Positions 1-4,474 of a stretch of DNA of 5,984 nucleotides are shown here, one piece after another. Within the stretch, counting starts at the first letter, position 1, and each line of letters opens with the position of its first letter. The position numbers were made by a program, and so were the translations under genes. The DNA comes from Marinilabiliales bacterium (lineage in GTDB: Bacteria > Bacteroidota > Bacteroidia > Bacteroidales > F082), in NCBI GenBank assembly GCA_002869465.1, contig PKSW01000401.1:1-5984 (forward strand). Direction: 5' to 3'. The notes under the pieces are model-generated. The model ran no database searches and had not been told where the DNA came from. It saw only the letters and a program-made list of their open reading frames with translations.

Positions 1-1487
1 GTTTTCATTAAAAGCAAATCTCCAATCTGCCCCGATGGTGCAGAACTTTTATAAACAGAATTCCTTATAAATGAACCGTCACTTGCATTGAAACTTGAAA
101 GTCCTTTCTCGCCAACTACAATAATCGTATTATCGCCATATGCTTGTATCATCTGCGCCAGCCCAACTCCTCCTTTTGAAACGGGAACTTCATAATTATC
201 GTTACCAGTTTTGATATCAATTGAATAGAGTGATTTTCCGCTACTAACGATATAATTGCCACCTGCTGATATACTGTTAGTAATCCCTTTCTTAAACTTT
301 TCGCTATCCCATCTTAATGAACCATCTGATGTGTTAAAAGCCTGCACACCATTTGGCTTGGCATTGTCGTATTTAATTACATCATAATAAATGGTGTAAT
401 ATTGAGTAACTATTTTTTGACGATACTGCACTTCTACCAAACCGCCAACCTGCAATGCTACTACATCATCTAGAACCGTCATTCCGGGGATTGCTTTAGC
501 TCCTTTTATTTCAGAAGAAGTCCACAACAATTTCCCTGTGTGATAATCGTATTTTTTAACATACTGGCTTTTTTTATTCTGCATATCAAGAACATAAATG
601 TCATCACCTACAACAACCGGCTCAGCCACTGTTCCATATACACCCCATTTTACAACCCCATTTGGTGCTTTTATTACATCGGGTGTGAAATCAAATGCGG
701 CCGACCAAATGCTGGCTCCTGTATTATAATCGTAGACCTGCAATCCTGCCAATTTAAGAAGGACTTTATCTCCATCTATTTGAAGATCATAAACAAAATC
801 TCTTGAAATAACTTTTCTATCGGCACGGCCTATATAGGTGTTTTCCCAAAGGATATCACCATTTTCCATATTGATTCGAACAATCTGATTTTTGAAACCA
901 GTGAAGAATGCAACAATTCCACTGGGAATAAAATTCACCATTACCATTGTTTTATCTTCTTTGTTATAAATGTATTTTCCAACAACCCCTTGGAATTTAC
1001 TTGTCGACCAAAGTTCTTCTCCTGTATGCGCTTTCACATATACAAGTTCATCTTTTAGAGAAATAGCGAAACTGTGATCTTCTTCAATATACACAACCAT
1101 GTCTTCAGTTACCTTCTGATATTTATCTGTTGTCCATAGCAGCGAACCATTGGTAATATCTATGCATGCGATCTGGTCTTTTCCGGTTTTTCTATCAAAC
1201 AGGAATACCACTTTTGATTCCCAGAATGGCACCAATTCATCAATTTTTTTCAAATTGGGTGCAATTTCTTTGAAAGTCTTTTTCCAATAGATGCTTCCGT
1301 CTTTATTACTAAATACCGCCATTTCTTTATCGGAAGCGACATAACTGTAATCATTCACTTCAAGACCTGTTCCTGTATGGGTAAATTTAATGCCCATATC
1401 TTTTTGCCAAACCTGTGGCATTTCGCCTTGCGAAAAAGTTGCCAGGCAAAGTGTTGCAAGCATTGCAACGAATAGTAATTTCTTCAT
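1..1487 (-). CDS. Exported PQQ-like beta-propeller repeat protein (3' end cut by window)
   Basis: An open frame runs from the ATG at 1487-1485 to the left edge without a stop, giving 495 codons; the C-terminus is missing. Residues 1-19 form a signal peptide (MKK, hydrophobic core, then TFS before Gln20), so the protein should be exported. The rest shows PQQ-type propeller repeats, each ending in a Gly-x-x-x-Trp-like strand: GSIYW (Trp68), GSLLW (118), GEELW (160), GDILW (214), GASIW (261), GKLLW (322) and GSLRW (393), with degenerate copies near 428 and 470. This pattern is shared by BamB-like scaffolds and quinoprotein dehydrogenases. No dehydrogenase catalytic or haem-binding motif is visible, so a binding or scaffold role is more likely than an enzyme; this is inference. 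A Tyr-rich stretch at about 354-373 lies between two blades. The start is 15 bp after the stop of the TonB-domain-like gene, so it is probably last or near last in the operon that begins with the WD40-like gene. The true function is unknown. Confidence 0.88.
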   Translation of the reverse strand, partial: MKKLLFVAMLATLCLATFSQGEMPQVWQKDMGIKFTHTGTGLEVNDYSYVASDKEMAVFSNKDGSIYWKKTFKEIAPNLKKIDELVPFWESKVVFLFDRKTGKDQIACIDITNGSLLWTTDKYQKVTEDMVVYIEEDHSFAISLKDELVYVKAHTGEELWSTSKFQGVVGKYIYNKEDKTMVMVNFIPSGIVAFFTGFKNQIVRINMENGDILWENTYIGRADRKVISRDFVYDLQIDGDKVLLKLAGLQVYDYNTGASIWSAAFDFTPDVIKAPNGVVKWGVYGTVAEPVVVGDDIYVLDMQNKKSQYVKKYDYHTGKLLWTSSEIKGAKAIPGMTVLDDVVALQVGGLVEVQYRQKIVTQYYTIYYDVIKYDNAKPNGVQAFNTSDGSLRWDSEKFKKGITNSISAGGNYIVSSGKSLYSIDIKTGNDNYEVPVSKGGVGLAQMIQAYGDNTIIVVGEKGLSSFNASDGSFIRNSVYKSSAPSGQIGDLLLMK

Positions 1488-1502
1488 AGCTTTTATATTT
1501 AA

Positions 1503-1877
1503 TTAAAATTGAAAAGAGTATTTTATATTGTAGTGTTTTCCTTTCGGAACTTTGAACGAATCGAACTTAAAATCTTTGATGGCATCTTTTACTTTGTTTT
1601 GCATCGGGATATCCCCTCCTTTTCGCTCAATCACGAATACTGAGGTGACTTTATTTTTTTCGCCGATGGATATTTTGAAAGTGTAAATTCCCTCAATGTT
1701 ATTTTCCTGTCCAAACAGATATAAGCTACCTTCAGGTTCCGACATGGCTACTTTAAATTCTTGTGCTGCCATTCGTTCAATATCCTCTACCTGATCAAGG
1801 AGTACTTTTTGTTGTGCAGAAAGTTGAACTGTAAATAATAGACTTATAATTACTAATAAATATTTCATTTTATTCAT
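1503..1877 (-). CDS. Small exported protein resembling a TonB C-terminal domain
   Basis: The protein has 124 residues. A signal peptide covers residues 1-21 (hydrophobic core at 6-17, LSA before Gln-Gln), so the mature protein of about 103 residues should be periplasmic or secreted. Residues 62-124 read like a TonB C-terminal domain: a strand with GIYTFKISI, a turn, a strand with KVTSVFVIERKGG, a helix with KVKDAIKDFKF, then a Lys/Gly turn and a closing strand ending SFQF. Known TonB proteins add an N-terminal transmembrane anchor and a Pro-rich periplasmic spacer. Neither is present, so this cannot be a standard energy transducer. The helix at 24-45 has no recognised motif. The first ATG lies inside the 3' end of the upstream propeller gene (8-bp overlap). 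A second in-frame ATG at 1868-1866 (Met4) lies just past that gene's stop and would give an equally good signal peptide. Either start suggests translational coupling. The TonB-like assignment rests on reading the pattern by eye and is moderate. Confidence 0.8.
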   Translation of the reverse strand: MNKMKYLLVIISLLFTVQLSAQQKVLLDQVEDIERMAAQEFKVAMSEPEGSLYLFGQENNIEGIYTFKISIGEKNKVTSVFVIERKGGDIPMQNKVKDAIKDFKFDSFKVPKGKHYNIKYSFQF

Positions 1878-3009
1878 TTTTGTTAAAATTCCATTGAATT
1901 AAGTGATTTCCCATGGTCATTAATATGGATTCCTTGTCAGGTAAGAAGACAAAAAATATGCGTGAGTCGGGAGCAATCATTTCACCATCATTTTTTTCAA
2001 ACAATCGGTAGCTTTGCTGAAATCGGTATGTCAATTCCCCGGTTGAGAAATCATAAATATGTAGTTCTAAAAACTGGTTATTATTGGAAACAACTCCCAG
2101 CCATTTGCCATCGTCACTCAGTTTAAAATCAGGCTCGTAGTATGCCTGAGAAGTGAATCCTCTTCTTTTAGGCGCTCCTGTTTCCATATCAATTACATTT
2201 AAATATGATTGGCGCGCTGTCGTATTTTGTTGCTTGAGGTGTGGAATATTCAGACATAGTAAATTTTTTCCGTCTTGAGAAAATCTGAGTTTGTAAATAA
2301 TGTCGTACAATTCGTTTACAGTGTAAAATTTCTTTAATGTTGAAGCATCGTAAATGGATACCTGTTGCTTATATTTTAATGCTGATTTAAACATCTTTTT
2401 ATCTCGTTGTATTTGTGGAATTTTCTTAGCGGATTCTTCTGATAACTTATGTGAGATAGCTATAAATTTACCATCAGGACTAATAGCAATGGCATTAGTA
2501 GCACCTTCTACAGAAAAGGTTGTTTCCAGAGATTTGCTATTCAGGTTCCAAAAGCTAACTTTATCACCAGAAAGGGCAAGAGCATATTTTTCATCAGGCG
2601 ATATTGCCACCGCATGATAGTCTGCAAATCGTTTTATTCTTTCACCGGATTCTGCATCTATAATATCGAATTTTACTTCCTTGTCTTTATTCAAGGCAAA
2701 GTCAGCATAAAATAGCTGGTTCATCAAAATATATTTTCCATTTGCTGAATAATCTATAGATGATCCCGCATACCAGTTTCCCAGGTTAAATTCTTTGATC
2801 ACTTCCCGATTTTTCCAATCGAATAAATAGAATGGGAATCCTTGAATGGAGCTAATGGCTAATACCGATTTATCAGGTGAGAGGGAAACTCCTGAAACGA
2901 TATGTTTTATATCACCGATTTTGACCCTCTCGTAGTCATATCCGGTGCCCTGGGGATATACCTTAACTAACAGAATCGTTAGAAAAAACATTATTACAAA
3001 TCGTTTCAT
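1870..3009 (-). CDS. Exported WD40-like beta-propeller protein
   Basis: The protein has 379 residues. The N-terminus (MKR, hydrophobic core 4-17, VYP before Gln20) is a signal peptide, so the protein is predicted to leave the cytoplasm. The remainder carries about seven strand-turn repeats of the Ser-Pro-Asp-Gly-Lys type seen in WD40-like and TolB-type propellers: SPDK at 44, SANGKY at 88, SPDEKY at 137, SPDGKF at 177, SQDGKN at 244, SDDGKW at 298 and LPDKES at 356. Seven such turns fit a single complete seven-bladed propeller. A Lys-rich, probably helical insertion at about 189-216 interrupts the fourth blade. No catalytic motif is visible; propellers of this kind usually act as binding platforms. 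It is the first gene of a probable three-gene operon and overlaps the next gene by 8 bp. No TAnnTTTG box was found in the 98 bp upstream, so transcription may come through from the lipoprotein gene or from an unrecognised promoter. The ligand or partner is unknown. Confidence 0.87.
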   Translation of the reverse strand: MKRFVIMFFLTILLVKVYPQGTGYDYERVKIGDIKHIVSGVSLSPDKSVLAISSIQGFPFYLFDWKNREVIKEFNLGNWYAGSSIDYSANGKYILMNQLFYADFALNKDKEVKFDIIDAESGERIKRFADYHAVAISPDEKYALALSGDKVSFWNLNSKSLETTFSVEGATNAIAISPDGKFIAISHKLSEESAKKIPQIQRDKKMFKSALKYKQQVSIYDASTLKKFYTVNELYDIIYKLRFSQDGKNLLCLNIPHLKQQNTTARQSYLNVIDMETGAPKRRGFTSQAYYEPDFKLSDDGKWLGVVSNNNQFLELHIYDFSTGELTYRFQQSYRLFEKNDGEMIAPDSRIFFVFLPDKESILMTMGNHLIQWNFNKNE

Positions 3010-3052
3010 GGTAGTAGGATTGATGTATTGAAGTTTAATGATATATGAATAA

Positions 3053-3102
3053 GGGGATGGGTACTTCGCTCCGCGTCAGCACTCATCCCCCATCCCCCAT
3101 CC
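3053..3102 (-). repeat. G-rich hairpin with 7-bp tandem repeat between lipoprotein and WD40-like gene
   Basis: On the plus strand GGGGATGGG (3053-3061) is an exact inverted match to CCCATCCCC (3089-3097), giving a 9-bp stem with a 27-nt loop. The right arm lies in a tandem repeat: CATCCCC at 3084-3090 and 3091-3097, then CATCC at 3098-3102. The loop is also GC-rich (ACTTCGCTCCGCG), in sharp contrast to the AT-rich surroundings. In the transcribed direction the hairpin starts within a few bases of the lipoprotein stop codon and is followed only by TTATT, a weak U-tract. It could be a terminator or mRNA-stabilising 3' structure, or a copy of a dispersed palindromic intergenic element. The inverted and tandem repeats are directly visible; their role is inference. 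Confidence 0.7.
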
Positions 3103-3107
3103 TGAGA

Positions 3108-3584
3108 TTAAAAGTTAGCTTCGAATGTACCTTCGGTAATTTGCTTTGATGTTTGTGCGGTATTGTAACCTGTAAAACTAAATGTACCTTTAATTTTGCT
3201 ATCGCTTAACTCTGTTACAGTAACTGTTCCTGTTCCAATTACGCCATTTGCCTGATAGGTGTCGGTTTGTCCCAATCCTTCGGTCCAGCGTAGCATATTA
3301 CCGGCATTGGGTGGTCCCACCTGGTAAGTTCCGGGTGCTGATATTCCGTAAAGGGTTACTCCCGCCTGCTTGGCATTTGAGTCGCTTCCGGTTACATTAA
3401 TTACACCATTTGAATTTACAGCCTGAACTGACAAGGAAGCGTTCCATGTACCACCATCTACTTTTAAGCTGATACTTCCGTTACTTCCCACAGGAGTTCC
3501 TGAATCGCCATCATCTTTTTTACACGATCCTAAAGTTATAATTCCTGCCACTAAAACCATTAATAATAGATTTCTTGATTTCAT
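3108..3584 (-). CDS. Small lipoprotein resembling DUF6252-type proteins
   Basis: The protein has 158 residues. A lipoprotein signal (MKSRN, hydrophobic core 6-17) ends in the lipobox LGSC, with Cys21 as the lipidation site. The following KKDDGDSG resembles the acidic/lysine export tag that sends Bacteroidota lipoproteins to the cell surface, so an outer-membrane, possibly surface-exposed location is likely. A Ser/Gly linker (about 28-37) leads to a beta-rich domain that starts SISLKVDGGTWNA and ends with KIKGTFSFTGYN and ITEGTFEANF. This start/end signature recalls the uncharacterised DUF6252-type lipoproteins of Bacteroidota; the match is from memory of the pattern, not a search. No catalytic residues are apparent. 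The ATG at 3584 is preceded by an A/T-rich leader with no Shine-Dalgarno sequence, as is normal in this phylum. The gene is preceded by the 252-bp regulatory-looking region next to the two-component system, which makes it the most likely local target of that system. It could be transcribed alone or together with the propeller operon. Confidence 0.87.
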   Translation of the reverse strand: MKSRNLLLMVLVAGIITLGSCKKDDGDSGTPVGSNGSISLKVDGGTWNASLSVQAVNSNGVINVTGSDSNAKQAGVTLYGISAPGTYQVGPPNAGNMLRWTEGLGQTDTYQANGVIGTGTVTVTELSDSKIKGTFSFTGYNTAQTSKQITEGTFEANF

Positions 3585-3604
3585 AGTTAAATTATTTATT
3601 AGTT

Positions 3605-3682
3605 AAAAAAAACAGCGCTAAAGTCAGTGTATCGTGTGAATCTCAAAGCTAAAATTCGGTTCAACTGCTGACGATCGCGCTG
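3605..3682 (-). terminator. Candidate intrinsic terminator or attenuator stem with T8 tract upstream of lipoprotein gene
   Basis: In the transcribed direction CAGCGC (3682-3677) and GTCAG (3672-3668) pair with CTGAC (3627-3623) and GCGCTG (3618-3613). The two helices are separated by a symmetric 4x4 internal loop and close a 40-nt apical region. Eight T follow at once (3612-3605), the layout of an intrinsic terminator. It sits about 20 bp before the lipoprotein ATG. It could therefore stop read-through from the response regulator gene, or act as an attenuator if transcription starts at the distal promoter box. The large loop makes it weaker than a classical terminator. Pairing and T-run are visible; termination is inference. 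Confidence 0.42.
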
Positions 3683-3734
3683 CAATGTCTCTTAAATCAT
3701 CATGAAAAAACTCAGCTTTGAAAAAGTATCACAC
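3634..3734 (-). promoter_or_regulatory. Alternative inverted repeat that excludes the terminator-like stem
   Basis: In the transcribed direction GTGTGA (3734-3729) and TCAAAGCT (3721-3714) are complementary to AGCTTTGA (3650-3643) and TCACAC (3639-3634). That is 14 potential pairs in two helices with a 7/3-nt internal loop. The 3' side lies inside the loop of the terminator-like stem, while the 5' side lies before it, so the two structures cross and could not form together. This matches the 1:3 versus 2:4 order of terminator/antiterminator leaders. An 8-bp inverted match in a region this size could be chance, so confidence is limited. Confidence 0.33.
3644..3651 (-). promoter_or_regulatory. 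Candidate -7 box TAGCTTTG, proximal to lipoprotein gene
   Basis: The minus strand reads TAGCTTTG, an exact match to the Bacteroidota -7 consensus TAnnTTTG. A start site would fall near 3638, giving a leader of about 53 nt. No clear TTTG-type -33 box lies at the usual distance upstream. A transcript starting here would lack the 5' arm of the terminator-like stem and so escape it. The box also overlaps an arm of the alternative inverted repeat, so its match may have another reason. Confidence 0.35.
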
Positions 3735-3744
3735 AATATGGTCA

Positions 3745-3752
3745 CAAAACTA
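3745..3752 (-). promoter_or_regulatory. Candidate -7 box TAGTTTTG, distal to lipoprotein gene
   Basis: The minus strand reads TAGTTTTG, again an exact TAnnTTTG match. A start site would fall near 3740, giving a leader of about 155 nt that begins just before the first arm of the alternative structure. No good -33 box is seen, as would be expected of an activator-dependent promoter. The TACC heptamers lie about 45-75 bp upstream of this start, where activators often bind. Known: the consensus. Inferred: its use here. Confidence 0.35.
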
Positions 3753-3784
3753 GATCATGGAAACATGAAACTTTATAGAGGATT

Positions 3785-3813
3785 TACCTTAAATAAGTAA
3801 GGTATTTACCCTA
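3785..3813. promoter_or_regulatory. Cluster of three TACC(T/C)TA heptamers, candidate response-regulator operator
   Basis: TACCTTA (3785-3791, plus), its exact inverted copy TAAGGTA (3798-3804) and TACCCTA (3807-3813, plus) are packed into 29 bp. The first pair forms a 7-bp dyad with a 6-bp centre; the second pair is separated by only 2 bp. Paired heptamers are the usual target form of NarL-family regulators, and a gene for such a regulator ends 24 bp away. The dyad could instead be a weak hairpin after the regulator gene, but no T-run follows it. Confidence 0.4.
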
Positions 3814-3836
3814 ATTTGAAGAGTTTTTATAAAATT

Positions 3837-4472
3837 TTAGTCGACCAAACCGTTTTTGATGGCAAAACTGATAAGCCCGGCCACGTTGTTGACACCCACT
3901 TTTTTCAAAATATTGGTTCGGTGTGTGTCAACAGTACGATGGCTAATAAATAATTTGACGCCAATTTCTTTATTGGTATGTCCGTCAGCGAGTAATTGAA
4001 TGATTTCTATTTCGCGTTGGGTAAAATCAATTTGGATATCAGAAGTTTTAGATTTTTCAGGATTTAGCAAGGACATGGTTACCTCAGATGAAAAATATTT
4101 TTCCCCTTTGGCTACTTTGCAAATGGCATCCAACAATTCTTCTTTGCTTGAATTTTTTAGCAAATAGCCATAGGCGCCAATTTCAATCAGGTTTTTGATC
4201 ATGGCACTTTCGTTGTGCATGGTTAGCATAATGACTCTCACATCTTTATACTTTTCGTGAATCTGCCGGGTAGCATCAATACCATTCAATTTCGGCATAT
4301 CAATATCCATCAATATCACATCTATAGTGATTAATTTTAGTGTATTTAATGCTTCATTTCCATCATTAGCAGTGGCCACCACCTGAATTTCATCAGCATT
4401 TTCAAGTAATGATTTAATGCCGTCCAAAATAATTTGGTGGTCATCAACCAGCAAGACTTTGATCTTTTTCAT
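3837..4472 (-). CDS. NarL/FixJ-family two-component response regulator
   Basis: The protein has 211 residues from the ATG at 4472-4470. A TTG three codons upstream is possible but overlaps the kinase stop and is less likely. Residues 1-120 are a receiver domain: acidic pair Asp10-Asp11, phosphoacceptor Asp56 in LMDIDMP, the switch Thr84 in MLTMHNE, and Lys106 in YLLKNS. A variable linker (about 122-147) leads to a LuxR-type helix-turn-helix at 149-211, opening with FTQREIEIIQLLADG, with the recognition helix around ISHRTVDTHRTNILKKVGV. All residues needed for phosphorylation are present, so it should be a functional, phosphorylation-controlled DNA-binding regulator acting in the cytoplasm. 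It follows the kinase gene by 2 bp (TAA, TT, ATG), which indicates an operon with coupled translation and makes the kinase its obvious partner. Its targets are unknown; the TACC heptamer cluster just beyond its own stop codon is a candidate site, pointing towards the downstream lipoprotein gene. Confidence 0.96.
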   Translation of the reverse strand: MKKIKVLLVDDHQIILDGIKSLLENADEIQVVATANDGNEALNTLKLITIDVILMDIDMPKLNGIDATRQIHEKYKDVRVIMLTMHNESAMIKNLIEIGAYGYLLKNSSKEELLDAICKVAKGEKYFSSEVTMSLLNPEKSKTSDIQIDFTQREIEIIQLLADGHTNKEIGVKLFISHRTVDTHRTNILKKVGVNNVAGLISFAIKNGLVD

Positions 4473-4474
4473 AA

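Noticed and set aside
540..806. Plus-strand 88-codon frame
   Set aside because: It lies wholly inside the PQQ-like propeller gene on the other strand. Its product is low-complexity and matches nothing recognisable.
2354..2617. Plus-strand 87-codon frame
   Set aside because: It is antisense to the WD40-like propeller gene, whose SPDG repeats continue through this stretch. It has no features of its own.
3084..3102. CATCCCC repeats as a CRISPR or phase-variable coding repeat
   Set aside because: The unit is 7 bp with fewer than three copies, lies outside any gene and has no spacers.
3702..3800. Plus-strand 32-codon frame (ATG at 3702, starting MKKLSFEKV)
   Set aside because: It is the only frame in the spacer of any size, but a frame this short is expected by chance. 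It faces against all neighbours, has no promoter or homology I can recognise, and overlaps the regulatory-looking repeats.
3782..3813. Hairpin at 3785-3804 as the terminator of the response regulator gene
   Set aside because: The stem is only 7 bp and AT-rich, and no T-run follows in the transcribed direction. A protein-binding site explains the three heptamers better.
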